Positions 17,524-27,195 of a DNA stretch of 64,000 nucleotides are shown in pieces. The first letter of the stretch is position 1; each line of letters opens with the position of its first letter. Both the position numbers and the translations under genes were made by a program. The DNA lies in assembly GCA_903885565.1 (NCBI GenBank), contig CAISJI010000022.1, forward strand, positions 24,525-88,524, in the 5' to 3' direction. Below the pieces are notes generated by a model, which did no database searches, was not told where the DNA came from, and was given only the letters and a program-made list of their open reading frames with translations. The DNA comes from an uncultured Planctomycetaceae bacterium. Its GTDB lineage: Bacteria; Planctomycetota; Planctomycetia; Pirellulales; UBA1268.

Positions 17524-19025
17524 AAGCCCCCCTTCACGCATTGCAAACCCTCGGAGAAAACTCCGCGATGACGCGTTCCGCCCCGCAACCACCAGCGCAC
17601 ACCGCCGTTCCACTGGAAAACGCCACGCTCGCCGGCAATGAGTTGATCCAGACGCCGATCGGAGAGATCGCACTTGCCGACAGCTATTTCAGCGACGCCG
17701 ACTCCCGACGGCTGTTTGACGAGATGGATTACCAGCGTGCCGTGCAATCGTATATGTGGTGCCATCCGCTGGTGAGTATGGCCACGTGGCGGGATCGCCA
17801 GAGAGCGGCCTTCAGCGCCACCGGGGCGAACGATTTCGTGGTGCTGCGATCGCTGAAAGAGAAGCGGGGCATCGTCACGGGGAATCTCACCACGCCCTAC
17901 ATCCTCTGCTTTTCGAGCTTGCGGGATGGACCGCTAGTGGTGGAATACCCGGCCGGCAAAACGGCCGGTGGCTTCCTCGATTTCTGGCAGCGTCCTCTGA
18001 CTGACGCTGGCCTGACCGGCCCCGATCAGGGGCAGGGGGGAACGTTTATTTTCGTCGGACCCGAGGAGGATCCGGCGAAATACCAGCAGCCCGGTGCGTA
18101 TGTCTTTCAGTCACCCACCAACAACGTCCTGATCGGACTGCGGATTCTCGACCCCGATCCCGAGTTCTATGCGCAGTTCACTTCCAGCCTGAAGATGGGT
18201 CGCCACGGCGGCCCACTCACTTCCTGTCGGTTCATCGAAGACCGCGATCTGGAATGGAGCGCCACCTGCCCGCGGGGCATTGACTACTGGAAAATTCTGG
18301 CCGACGTTCTGCAGGAAGAGCCTGTCCGCCCGGTCGACAAAGCCTGGATGGCCCTGCTGTTGCCGCTGGGCATTGCCAAAGGAAAGGGATTTGCTCCCGA
18401 CGCTCGCCAGCGGCAGATTCTGCTGCGGGGAGGGGCAATGGGGGAACTGATGGCCCGCAACCTGCAGGTGAACCCGCGCTATGCGGAGCCCTTCTGGCCC
18501 GGTACCCAGTGGTACAAGAGCTTCGATTTCACGATCCCGCAGGAGACCGCCACGCGGGTAGAACTCGACGAGCGTACCACCTGGTTTTACGAGGCGGTGA
18601 CCAGCAGCGAGGGGATGGTCAATCCAAAGATCGGTGCCGGGCAGATCTACATGACCACCAAGCGCGACAGCGAGGGGCGGACGCTGCGGGCAGACGCCAC
18701 CTACACGCTGCGCGTTCCGCGGGACGTGCCGGTGGGCCAATTTTGGGCCCTGACGCTCTACAGCGAGAACACCCGTCGTCCCTACGATAATGGCGGCACA
18801 GAGATCCGCAGCGTCAATCTCGACAGCCGCCTGACCGACCTGCAGCGCAACAGCGACGGCACCATCGATCTCTACGTCGGCGCCACCCCTCCGGCCGGAC
18901 TCGAGAGCAACTTTCTGAGAACAGTGAACGAAGACGGCTGGTTTGTCTACTTCCGGCTCTATGCGCCTCTTGAGGCCTTCTTCGCCAAAACCTTTTCGCT
19001 GCCCGACTTCGAGCGGATCGACTGA
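17520..19025 (+). CDS. DUF1254/DUF1214 domain protein
   Basis: 501 residues from the GTG overlapping the previous stop; an ATG at 17568 (MTRSAPQ) is a reasonable alternative. The N-terminal half has the DUF1254 pattern (YQRAVQSYMWCHPLVSM, then ANDFVVLRSL and TPYILCFSSLRDGPLVVEYP). The C-terminal half matches DUF1214 (FWALTLYSENTRRPYDN and the late YFRLYAPLEAFF). Proteins with both domains are widespread and often annotated as conserved exported proteins; their reaction is unknown. No signal peptide is clear here. Confidence 0.85.
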   Translation: MKAPLHALQTLGENSAMTRSAPQPPAHTAVPLENATLAGNELIQTPIGEIALADSYFSDADSRRLFDEMDYQRAVQSYMWCHPLVSMATWRDRQRAAFSATGANDFVVLRSLKEKRGIVTGNLTTPYILCFSSLRDGPLVVEYPAGKTAGGFLDFWQRPLTDAGLTGPDQGQGGTFIFVGPEEDPAKYQQPGAYVFQSPTNNVLIGLRILDPDPEFYAQFTSSLKMGRHGGPLTSCRFIEDRDLEWSATCPRGIDYWKILADVLQEEPVRPVDKAWMALLLPLGIAKGKGFAPDARQRQILLRGGAMGELMARNLQVNPRYAEPFWPGTQWYKSFDFTIPQETATRVELDERTTWFYEAVTSSEGMVNPKIGAGQIYMTTKRDSEGRTLRADATYTLRVPRDVPVGQFWALTLYSENTRRPYDNGGTEIRSVNLDSRLTDLQRNSDGTIDLYVGATPPAGLESNFLRTVNEDGWFVYFRLYAPLEAFFAKTFSLPDFERID

Positions 19026-19300
19026 GGGGCCAGCCCCCACAGCCCGCGGCTGAAGCCGCCAGGGCGTTTCCCATCGGGCTTTTGCCGGGTGAATTGCCGG
19101 TTTTTCTCTCTCCCTGCAAATCGGCACATCCGACCCCCTCGGAAGACCAATTCCATTTGCTCGAATTCGCTGTACTCTTTCGCCGTCGATTCCTATCCAA
19201 AACCTTACGCGAAACACAGCTTCCGAACTGCGACCTCCTCACACATCCCGTGGTCTGGGGTCCTTTTGAAGCCCTGGCGACAGGTTCTCCGGAGACGTTC

Positions 19301-21331
19301 GTGGCCAAGACTGCCTACCGTTCCGACATCGACGGGCTCCGTGCCTTGGCCGTCTTGGTGATTGTTTTTTTTCACACGGGCTGGGGATTTCCCGGCGGCT
19401 TTGTCGGAGTCGATGTTTTTTTTGTCATTTCCGGATTCCTGATCACGCGGCTCATTGCCGCAGATCTGGATAGCGGAAAATTCTCTTTGGCTGCTTTTTG
19501 GGACCGCCGAATCAGGCGGATCTTACCCGCGGCGCTCGTCACCACTGCCGTTACTCTCGCCATTGGCTGGAGGACGCTTCTGCCGGCCGACCTGAACGAG
19601 CTCGGAGCAAACGCCGCCGCGCAAGTCCTCATGGTGGCCAACATCCGGGCCTGGAGAAACGGCGCCGATTACTTCGGCACTGAATCGGAGTTCAATCCGC
19701 TGCTCCATATGTGGTCCCTCGCGGTGGAGGAACAGTTTTACATCTTCCTGCCTCTGGTGATGATGCTCGTGTGGCCGCTGGGCTCCAGATGGCGTGTGGG
19801 GGTGCTGTCGGCACTGGGGCTGGCGAGCTTCCTGGCAAGTCTGTTCTTCATCCAGCACTACCGCATGGCGGTTTTCTTTCTGCTGCCATTCCGTGCCTGG
19901 GAACTGCTCTTGGGTGCAATTCTGGCGCTCTCCCCACAGCTGCTTCCGCAGGGCCAAAAAAGCCGGCAAACTCTTGGGCTGGCGGGCCTACTCATGATCG
20001 CGCACTCCTGTTTTTTCTATAATCACCGCACGCTGTTCCCCGGTCTGAATGCGATCGCACCGTGCCTTGGAGCGGCAGCCGTGATCGCCGCCGGTGGAGG
20101 AACCGGATCGACCATCAGCCGCTGGCTCGAGGCCCCTGTGCTGAACATCATCGGCCGGATGTCCTACTCCATCTATCTGTGGCATTGGCCCCTGCTCGTT
20201 CTGCTCCGCTACAGCGTGGGCCCCACCTTGACGCCGCCACTGGCCGCGGCGGCGATGGCATCACTGGCGGTGATCTCCTATCTTTCCTATCGCTGGATCG
20301 AGGGGCCCTGCCGCGCCGCGGTCACACCGCTGGCGCGGAGGCGGATCGTGTGGTCAGCCATCCTCGCCTCCCTTGCGATACTCGGGTGCTTCGGGCTGAT
20401 CCGGCGCTACGGCGGATTTCCCAGCCGTTTTCCGCGCAGGGTTCTGGAGCCGCTGCACGCGGAACAGTTCCCGCTCAACTGGGAATGGAAGCCGTCCGGC
20501 TCATCCGCCGAGGGGTTTGCTCTGCAGGCGATCGGGGCCAAAGATGCCACCTCCCCAGACAGCTTTCTGCTCTTCGGTGATAGCCATGGCATGGCTCTCA
20601 GTTCCGTTGTCGACTTCGAGGCGAGCCAACTCGGACTGTCGGGCAAAGCGGCATTGAGGCGTACCACGCTCCCCCTGCCTGGCCATCTGGAGGCGGTCAA
20701 GCAGAACACCACAGCCCATTCCGACTGGTATGACAGCGTCGCCGCCTGGGTGAAACAACACCGACCAAAGCAGATCCTTCTCTGCGCTCGCTGGTCGCGA
20801 TACATGCCTGATTTCATTCCGGACGATTCTCGCGATCTCCCCTTCCAGGCGTCGGGGAGCACTGCAGACTCCCTCAATACGCAGGCGATCGCCGCGATTC
20901 GGACGGATGTGGAGGAGGTGGTTCGGCTCTGTGAACAGACCGATGCAACGCTGTGGGTGTTGCTGGAGGTGCCCTATCAGCCGCAGACCCCCCGCGAACG
21001 CACGATTGCGGCCTACTGGTCAGGGGAAAATCCTTCTGTGCTCGGCATCGACCGGGCGACTCACGACCGCCGAATGCATTCGTTTCACGAGGCGATCGCT
21101 GGATTGAATTCTCCCCGGCTTCACATCGTGGATCTGTCATTGCCCTTTTTCAACGGCGAGGATCGCTCCCGGGTCGGCCGAGCAGGACTGCTCTGGTACT
21201 TCGACGACGATCATCTCAATCCCAAGGGGGCCCGCGAGGTGCTGGGACCGACGATTCGCGCGATTCTCGAAGGCCAGGTTGGCGAAAGCGGGAATCTCCC
21301 GCCGCTTCCACCACCACCGCCAGCCGGGTAA
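19301..21331 (+). CDS. Acyltransferase-3 / SGNH fusion protein (OafA-like)
   Basis: 676 residues from the GTG at 19301, chosen because GGAG lies six bases upstream and the OafA-type start (YRSDIDGLRALAVLVIVFFH) follows at once. The open frame extends upstream to 19082 without family similarity. The first ~370 residues are the ten-helix acyltransferase-3 domain (FVGVDVFFVISGFLI, RRIRRILPA, WSLAVEEQFYIFLP, YSIYLWHWPLL). The C-terminal ~270 residues form an SGNH-like domain with FGDSHG (nucleophile block) and DDDHLNPKG (Asp/His block). Such proteins O-acylate surface polysaccharide or peptidoglycan. The tail is Pro-rich (LPPLPPPPPAG). Confidence 0.93.
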   Translation: MAKTAYRSDIDGLRALAVLVIVFFHTGWGFPGGFVGVDVFFVISGFLITRLIAADLDSGKFSLAAFWDRRIRRILPAALVTTAVTLAIGWRTLLPADLNELGANAAAQVLMVANIRAWRNGADYFGTESEFNPLLHMWSLAVEEQFYIFLPLVMMLVWPLGSRWRVGVLSALGLASFLASLFFIQHYRMAVFFLLPFRAWELLLGAILALSPQLLPQGQKSRQTLGLAGLLMIAHSCFFYNHRTLFPGLNAIAPCLGAAAVIAAGGGTGSTISRWLEAPVLNIIGRMSYSIYLWHWPLLVLLRYSVGPTLTPPLAAAAMASLAVISYLSYRWIEGPCRAAVTPLARRRIVWSAILASLAILGCFGLIRRYGGFPSRFPRRVLEPLHAEQFPLNWEWKPSGSSAEGFALQAIGAKDATSPDSFLLFGDSHGMALSSVVDFEASQLGLSGKAALRRTTLPLPGHLEAVKQNTTAHSDWYDSVAAWVKQHRPKQILLCARWSRYMPDFIPDDSRDLPFQASGSTADSLNTQAIAAIRTDVEEVVRLCEQTDATLWVLLEVPYQPQTPRERTIAAYWSGENPSVLGIDRATHDRRMHSFHEAIAGLNSPRLHIVDLSLPFFNGEDRSRVGRAGLLWYFDDDHLNPKGAREVLGPTIRAILEGQVGESGNLPPLPPPPPAG

Positions 21332-21388
21332 GCGCCACGCGCAGAGACCTCCGCTCAGTCAGCCGAAAGGTGGCGGGAAACGCGGCCA

Positions 21389-22849
21389 TCATGGCGTTCC
21401 AGGGTGGAGCGTGGTGGGCTCGCCGTCTGCGAGCGGGCTGCTGGAAGAGGCTGGCAAGCTGGTCGTAAGCCATGCCTTGTAGCCCCCCACCAGGTCGTGC
21501 ACGTCTTGGCGGCCGAGCTGCTGGAGGAGGCTGGCGGCAATCGCGGAGCGGTAACCACCCTCACAGTGAACCGCCACCGGTCTGTCGGCGGGGATCTCAC
21601 CGAACCGCGCGGCCAGATGCGTCAGCGGGATATTGCTGCTGCCGGCGATGTGGCCACCGGCATACTCCGCCTCACTCCGCACGTCGACCACGGTCGGGGC
21701 ATGCCCAATATCGCGGCGCGTGCCTGAGAGCCATTCGGCCAGTGCCGGTGCCGTGATCCGGGGGGTGCGTTCGACGAGATCATCGCGATTCGACAGGGCG
21801 CTCATGCCCCCGGTCAGATAACCACCGACATTGTCAAAACCGATCCGTCCGAGCCGCATCACCGCTTCCTCCTCCCCACCTTCCTCGGCGATCACCACGA
21901 TCGGCCGGTCGCGGGAGAGCATCGATCCGGCCCAGGTGGCGTACTTCCCGTTGAGAGCAATATTGAGGGCGCCCTTGAGGTGGCCCCCTTCGAAATCGAG
22001 GCCATCGCGAACATCCAGAATCTGCGCACCGGAGGCCTGCAGGGAGAGCACGTCAGCAAGCGTGAGGCCCTTGAAGCTTGTGGCCATCGACTCGGCCAGC
22101 GAGGCCCGCTCCTGGCGGTTGAGGATTGCGTCGTGCACGAAGTATTCGGGGGCCTCGGGTTGGTCGGCTGTGACGATTTTTTTGAACGCCGCCCGGCTCA
22201 TCGGCTGAAGCGCGTAGTTGAATTTTTTCTGCTCGCCGATCGTGGAGACGGTTTCCTTGGACAGACTTTTGCCACACATGCTGCCGGCGCCGTGGGCGGG
22301 GTAGACGAGCGTGGCCTCGGGCAGCTTCACCAGTTTTTCGGTGATGCTGTCGTAGAGCATGTCGGCCAGTTCGTCGGCCGTCACGCCGATGCTCGCCAGC
22401 AGATCGGGCCGGCCCACGTCGCCGATGAAGAGCGTGTCGCCGGTGAGCACCGCCAGCGGGGTTGTGCTGCTGGTGGCCAGATCGTAGACCAGGATCGAGA
22501 TGCCTTCGGGGGTGTGCCCGGGAGTTTCGAGAATCTCCAGCCGCACGTCGCCAAACTCAACCGTGTCCCCCTCCTTCATATGGACGCAGGCGAATTCGGC
22601 CTGAGCCCGGTTGCCGAGATGGATCGTGGCCCCGGCCTTGTCGCGAAGCTCGATGTGGCCGGCGATGAAGTCGGCATGGAAATGGGTCAGAAAAACGTGC
22701 TTGATCGTGTAGCCACCCGCTTTGGCGTCGGCAAGATACTGATCGATGTCGCGTTGCGGATCGACCACCGCGGCGGTCTTCGACTTCTCGTCGGTGATCA
22801 TGTATGAGGCGTGGGAGAGGCAGGCGAGATAATACTGCTGAATCTTCAT
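21389..22849 (-). CDS. MBL-fold hydrolase with two rhodanese domains (persulfide dioxygenase-like)
   Basis: 486 residues. The N-terminal ~240 residues are a glyoxalase II-type metallo-beta-lactamase domain with THFHADFIAGH, in which the last position of HxHxDH is Phe, as is common in MBL-rhodanese proteins. Two rhodanese domains follow. The first lacks the catalytic Cys (VVIAEEGGEEE). The second has it (HCEGGYRS, Cys429). By analogy with ETHE1/CstB-type proteins it would oxidise or shuttle low-molecular-weight persulfides. It is the last gene of a sulfur operon with a rhodanese membrane protein and an ArsR regulator. Confidence 0.88.
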   Translation of the reverse strand: MKIQQYYLACLSHASYMITDEKSKTAAVVDPQRDIDQYLADAKAGGYTIKHVFLTHFHADFIAGHIELRDKAGATIHLGNRAQAEFACVHMKEGDTVEFGDVRLEILETPGHTPEGISILVYDLATSSTTPLAVLTGDTLFIGDVGRPDLLASIGVTADELADMLYDSITEKLVKLPEATLVYPAHGAGSMCGKSLSKETVSTIGEQKKFNYALQPMSRAAFKKIVTADQPEAPEYFVHDAILNRQERASLAESMATSFKGLTLADVLSLQASGAQILDVRDGLDFEGGHLKGALNIALNGKYATWAGSMLSRDRPIVVIAEEGGEEEAVMRLGRIGFDNVGGYLTGGMSALSNRDDLVERTPRITAPALAEWLSGTRRDIGHAPTVVDVRSEAEYAGGHIAGSSNIPLTHLAARFGEIPADRPVAVHCEGGYRSAIAASLLQQLGRQDVHDLVGGYKAWLTTSLPASSSSPLADGEPTTLHPGTP

Positions 22850-22919
22850 GACGTGGATTCCGGATGGGTGTTCGCGGGCTGTGGATGACTTTTCACACGG
22901 AGAGTTGGCAGGAAAGGCG

Positions 22920-23861
22920 TCACTTACCGATGACGGATGGAAAGCCCGCCTTCACCAATTGCGGATAGCCGGACCGCAGCGCCCGGACGTCGTACCCGAG
23001 CGGCTGAAGAATCGCGGCTGCCTCCATGCAGCGGCCACCGGCGAGACAGTAGCAGTAGATGATTTTGTTTTTCGGCAGAACCTGGGCGTACGCCTGCAGG
23101 GTTCCCCCCTTTTCCAGCACGCTCAACGGCAGGAGGCCCGCTCCGGCGAGATGACCGGCCTGCCACTCCTCCAGCTCGCGCACATCGAGCATCACGGCCT
23201 GCTGCTGGGCCAGAGCCTGCTTGACGGTATCGAGCGAATCCTGCGTATGTTCGGCGCGGGCGGCGCCGGAGAGGGCCCCCAGCAGGAGCCCGAGGAACAG
23301 TGCCCGCGCACAGGTGGCGGCCGACCGGCTGACCTGGTTCCAAGGCATTTTGGCAATCAGCATCCCCATCCCGCAGGTGTCGGTGATCCCGGCGAACACC
23401 AGCCCGCATCCCACGAAGCCGGCCAGTCCTGCTCCAATCCTTTGCCACATCGGATCGGGACTCAAACCCGCCAGCGCCGCGCCAACTGCCACCAGTGCCC
23501 CGGCGGCGATCCGCACCTGCCGTTCCAGCGCCATCACTTTCCGTCCCCGCACAACAGGCAGCCCGGCAGCTTCGCAGGCGGCAGTTCCTCCATCGACGCT
23601 GATCACATTCCTGACACCTGCTGCCAGAAGCATGTCGCACGCCTTCTGGCTGCGCCCCCCTGACTTGCAGACGAAGTAAACGGGACCGCCGGCGGCTGCG
23701 GTGGTGATCTCCTGCGGGTTGAGCCGATCGAGCGGGATGTTATGGGCAAAGTCGACATGCACCTCGCCGAATTCGGCGGGGGTGCGCACATCGATCAGCG
23801 TCACTTTCCCACCATTGCGGCGGAGTTCGTTGAGAGCTGTGGGAGAGATCGTGGCGGGCAT
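22920..23861 (-). CDS. Rhodanese-DUF2892-rhodanese membrane protein (YgaP-like)
   Basis: 313 residues in three parts. Residues 1-105 are a rhodanese with the active-site loop VCKSGGRS. Residues ~108-180 are a YgaP-type DUF2892 membrane domain (MALERQVRIAAGAL, GVxAG-like turn, ITDTCGMGMLIAKMPWN). After a second hydrophobic stretch (FLGLLLGALSGAARA) comes another rhodanese domain with YCYCLAGGRC, probably on the outer face. YgaP transfers sulfane sulfur at the membrane; the added domain suggests sulfur relay across it. It lies 70 bp upstream of the MBL-rhodanese gene, on the same strand. Confidence 0.87.
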   Translation of the reverse strand: MPATISPTALNELRRNGGKVTLIDVRTPAEFGEVHVDFAHNIPLDRLNPQEITTAAAGGPVYFVCKSGGRSQKACDMLLAAGVRNVISVDGGTAACEAAGLPVVRGRKVMALERQVRIAAGALVAVGAALAGLSPDPMWQRIGAGLAGFVGCGLVFAGITDTCGMGMLIAKMPWNQVSRSAATCARALFLGLLLGALSGAARAEHTQDSLDTVKQALAQQQAVMLDVRELEEWQAGHLAGAGLLPLSVLEKGGTLQAYAQVLPKNKIIYCYCLAGGRCMEAAAILQPLGYDVRALRSGYPQLVKAGFPSVIGK

Positions 23862-23980
23862 GGGGAAGTCCTCCGGAGGAAAAAGGAAATCGGGGTACTA
23901 CTCGTAGTGTCGTGATAGGTCGATATGTGAGGAACGAACGTGGGGAATGGGGTGGCGTTATTCGCTGGGGCTGGGGAATC

Positions 23981-24334
23981 CTACGGTGGTGCTGCGGCAG
24001 AGGCTGTCTTCGCACCACCGAATCGCGCCTCAATGCAGCTCATGATGCTCGCCAGATGAGGCTCTGCGATCGTGTAGTACGCGTAGCGACCGTGCTTCTC
24101 CGCGTCGAGAAATCCGCACCGCTGCATCAACCGCAGGTGCTCCGAGGCCATGTGGCTGGGGATTTCGCAGGCGTCGGCAAGTTCGCCCACCGTGTAGCGG
24201 CCGCTGAGGAGCATCTGCACGATCCGGAGGCGGTGCGGGTGGGCGAGCGTTCGCAGGCATTCGGCCGCCTGACCGAGGCTTTCCAAGCTCGTGAGCTGGG
24301 GAGCCCGCCGCTTTTTCCGCTGTGCATCGATCAT
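23981..24334 (-). CDS. ArsR/SmtB-family regulator
   Basis: 117 residues from the ATG at 24334 (MIDAQRKKRR), with AGGAG upstream; an earlier in-frame ATG at 24391 is possible. It has a winged helix: LRTLAHPHRLRIVQMLL, then TVGELADACEIPSHMASEHLRLMQRCGFL and the wing HGRYAYYTI. Four cysteines are present, including one before helix alpha-3 and one near the C-terminus. The metal-binding ELCVCDL motif of ArsR is absent. Placed first in an operon with two rhodanese-containing proteins, it may sense persulfide like BigR/SqrR, which is inference. An operator-like inverted repeat lies ahead of it. Confidence 0.88.
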   Translation of the reverse strand: MIDAQRKKRRAPQLTSLESLGQAAECLRTLAHPHRLRIVQMLLSGRYTVGELADACEIPSHMASEHLRLMQRCGFLDAEKHGRYAYYTIAEPHLASIMSCIEARFGGAKTASAAAPP

Positions 24335-24396
24335 GATCAGGGTGCTCCTGCGGGCAGTGTGGCCGGCACGGCTGCTGACCACCCTAATCATATCGT

Positions 24397-24418
24397 CTTA
24401 TTCCGACATGTCGATAAG
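24397..24418. promoter_or_regulatory. Candidate ArsR-family operator
   Basis: CTTAT-tcc-GACATGTC-g-ATAAG contains a perfect 10-bp core palindrome, CGACATGTCG (24404-24413), flanked by CTTAT and ATAAG arms with slightly unequal spacing. It is 60-85 bp upstream of the ArsR start, in an AT-richer stretch. The form and position suit autoregulation of the sulfur operon. Confidence 0.5.
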
Positions 24419-24492
24419 TATTTTTTTTGTCGCCGTGGTGGGCGAAACTGTGACCGCGGCTGAAAACGCCCCGCGAACCCCGCGGCGGGTGG

Positions 24493-27195
24493 CTACGGCT
24501 GATCTGGTTTCCCAACGATTGAGATGCTCGTCCCCTCAATGCGGAGCCTCACCTTGGTGGGCGTTACGGCGGCGACCACAAGCCGCGTGGGGGGTTGGTC
24601 GTTGATGACAAGGTCGTGCTCGCCCTCCGGGAGGCCGGCGAGGCGCAGGTCGATCTCCCACGGGGAATCGTACGGTACAGGGAGCGCGGCCAATGAATTC
24701 TCCAGCGACACCCGCAGCGTTCCGGCCTCAAGCTCCACCCGCCTCACGACAACGCCATCCACGCCCACGGCGATGCCGCGTTCCACATCGATGGTGGCCC
24801 CCTCCAGCCGGTCGAGCAGCTGGGCCGCACCCGCGAGGCCACCGACGGCCCCCCAACTCGGCCCCGAACTGAGCGGCCGCTGCGGAAACCCCTCGTGATC
24901 GACGTTCTCGGGCCCAAGGCCTGTGGGAAAGTCGGTGTGCGTGTAGATGTCGTTGGCGCGGTGCCGGGGGTGACTCGTGAGCGTTAGCGACGACCGAGCC
25001 GCGGCCACGCCGCGCTCCACGAGGTCGTTTCGCCCCATCAACAGCCCGATCCGCACAAACGGGTCGGCAAAGCGGTGGGCCCGCTGGTCGAGCCAGTCAG
25101 CGTCGCCGAGTTGTGACGAGACGCCTCCAAATGGATAGGCCGTGACCACGAAATCCGGAGCCCACACCGCCTGAAACAGCGACGCGAAGTCGGCAACCGA
25201 TTCAGCGGCCTCGAGAAACCGTCGCTCACCTGTCGCCTCGTGCAGGGCGAGGAAGCCCTGAAGTGCCCACGACATCGACATCGTGTTGCAGGGCCCCTGC
25301 CCCGTGCGCTCATCGTGGAATGTTTCCGGTTTGATGGCACACGAATACAGGGTCTCGAAGTCGGTCCAGCGCCGTTGCGGCAGCACCTCGCGTTCCAGAT
25401 ACGCGGCCGCCCGTCTGGCGGCGGTCAGGTAGCGATTGTCCCGCGTGGCCATGAACAGTTCCGCCAGCACCCAGGCGTGGCTGCCGCCATCGGCGTTTTT
25501 CGCCAGGCTCGGCAGCGGCTGGCAGCTGGCGTCGAACCAGGCTGGCACGCAACCATCCTCGCCCATCGCCGCTACGAGGAAGTCGCCGTAACGACTCACA
25601 AAGGGGAGGATCCGCGGGTCGTTCTCGCAGCTGCGGCGATAGTGCATCAGGTAGCCAGCCGTGACACTGGCTGCGGCCGTCTGGTAGGCAGCGGTTTCAG
25701 TCCAATTCCAGTATGCGTCGCGGCGGCTGGGGTCGTAGCCATCGCGCGGCGGCGCCCACAGGCTCCGGATCCAACGTTTTCCGCGGAGGTCGTAGATCCC
25801 TGGAAAGATTCCGCCTTTCTGTGGCGCCGAGACGGCGAGGCTCACGATGCGCCGCGCCTTGTCAACGAGCCCGGGGTCGTTGGTTCGAGTTCCCCAGATG
25901 TGCAGCCCGGTCGCGTCGCAGGCGTTGTTCCACCAGCCGAGATAGGCGATGAAGTCGAACCACTGCGGGGCATGCAGCCTGAAACCGCCCACGGGCGTGC
26001 CATCTGCCTCCCATTCCTGCCAGCAGCGCAATTCCGAATGCTGCGGGAGATCGCGATGCCGCAGGGTCTCGCCCACCACTTCGTAGCCCTGATAGGCGGC
26101 ATGCGCCGGATAGCATTCTGCCGCATATTCAGCCAGCGGCAGGGCCTGCGGCCGGGGCCGCATGAAGGTGTCGTGCCCGAATCGCTTCCAGAGATGGCGG
26201 GCGGCTGCCTCGTGGCCGCGGAACCGGGGGGCGTCGGCGTCGAGGAGCAGGTCGAGCCCGATCACCAAGGTTTTGCTCGAGAGTTCACGAACCATCGCCC
26301 CTGGCGTCTGCGGATGCTCGAACCAGACGTGCTGGTGCACGATTGAGTCGATGAGGCCGAAGCCAATGATCGGACTCCCTGTTGCGGTCTGTGGCAGGAG
26401 CAGCGAAAGCCCTGTGGGCATCGTCACCTGCCCCGGATCGACGACCACCGGAAAGGAGTTTGAATCGGGATGCTGCCGCGCCCCGGCGGCAAACACCGCG
26501 TATCGGTTGGCAAGCTCCACGTCGGGCACAACTCCCACAAAGAGCGACTCCTGCTGGACGGATGCCAGAGGCGAGAAGAACACCCGGTCGCCGACGATGC
26601 TGTTCGCCGTCGGCTGGTAGGAGGGCGCGTGGCTGCTCTCAGGCCGCCCGACAATGGCTGCGACAATTGGTAGCAGCAGATATTCGAGTCGGGGCGGCGT
26701 TGCCTCAAGCGTGGCCCGGGCGGAAATGTGTATCGAGCGTTCGCCAGAGCGGATCTCGACCGTCTGCTCTACTGTCGTGTCGCCACGCTGGCCCCGGAGC
26801 ATGACGGTCGACCGCCCCTGCTCCTTGTCTTCTATAGCGACTTCGTCGAGACACTCGCTGACGAGCACCCGGTGGTCTGGATCGACCGCGGTGTCGTACA
26901 GCGGCGGGATGCCGTTGCTTGAGTCTCCGCCGATCGACCGCTTCGCTGGCCTGTATGCCTTGGCCGCCAGCACCCAGTCGCTGCCGCGGCGGGCATCGTA
27001 TTCCTGCTCAACGCCGTCTGCTGTGGAAGTGAACCGGCCCCGCACAAGGCCGTTATCGATTTCGACTGTGTTCCCAATTCTCCTCACCCGCACGGGGTCG
27101 GCGGCTTCAGCCGCCTGAGATGCCAAACCCCAGGCCGGGAGACAGACCAGCGCGCATGCCAAGCCCCAAACGACCGTAATCTGTCCGCATGGCAT
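24493..27195 (-). CDS. Large secreted toroid-like protein, probable glycan-active
   Basis: 900 residues from the ATG at 27195, with GAGGGA eight bases upstream. A Sec signal peptide (VVWGLACALVCLPAWGLASQAAEA) is followed by ~330 residues of beta-rich sequence. A helical region then has repeated Trp/Tyr-rich motifs (WFDFIAYLGWWNNACDATGLH, YWNWTETAAYQTA, GGSHAWVLAELFMATRDNRYL, WALQGFLALHEATGERRFLEAA). The pattern of repeated paired helices suggests an (alpha/alpha)n barrel as in heparinase-, hyaluronate-lyase- or GH88-like enzymes. I do not recognise the family, and no catalytic residues can be named. It is transcribed alone, next to a glycan-building gene group. Confidence 0.65.
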   Translation of the reverse strand: MPCGQITVVWGLACALVCLPAWGLASQAAEAADPVRVRRIGNTVEIDNGLVRGRFTSTADGVEQEYDARRGSDWVLAAKAYRPAKRSIGGDSSNGIPPLYDTAVDPDHRVLVSECLDEVAIEDKEQGRSTVMLRGQRGDTTVEQTVEIRSGERSIHISARATLEATPPRLEYLLLPIVAAIVGRPESSHAPSYQPTANSIVGDRVFFSPLASVQQESLFVGVVPDVELANRYAVFAAGARQHPDSNSFPVVVDPGQVTMPTGLSLLLPQTATGSPIIGFGLIDSIVHQHVWFEHPQTPGAMVRELSSKTLVIGLDLLLDADAPRFRGHEAAARHLWKRFGHDTFMRPRPQALPLAEYAAECYPAHAAYQGYEVVGETLRHRDLPQHSELRCWQEWEADGTPVGGFRLHAPQWFDFIAYLGWWNNACDATGLHIWGTRTNDPGLVDKARRIVSLAVSAPQKGGIFPGIYDLRGKRWIRSLWAPPRDGYDPSRRDAYWNWTETAAYQTAAASVTAGYLMHYRRSCENDPRILPFVSRYGDFLVAAMGEDGCVPAWFDASCQPLPSLAKNADGGSHAWVLAELFMATRDNRYLTAARRAAAYLEREVLPQRRWTDFETLYSCAIKPETFHDERTGQGPCNTMSMSWALQGFLALHEATGERRFLEAAESVADFASLFQAVWAPDFVVTAYPFGGVSSQLGDADWLDQRAHRFADPFVRIGLLMGRNDLVERGVAAARSSLTLTSHPRHRANDIYTHTDFPTGLGPENVDHEGFPQRPLSSGPSWGAVGGLAGAAQLLDRLEGATIDVERGIAVGVDGVVVRRVELEAGTLRVSLENSLAALPVPYDSPWEIDLRLAGLPEGEHDLVINDQPPTRLVVAAVTPTKVRLRIEGTSISIVGKPDQP

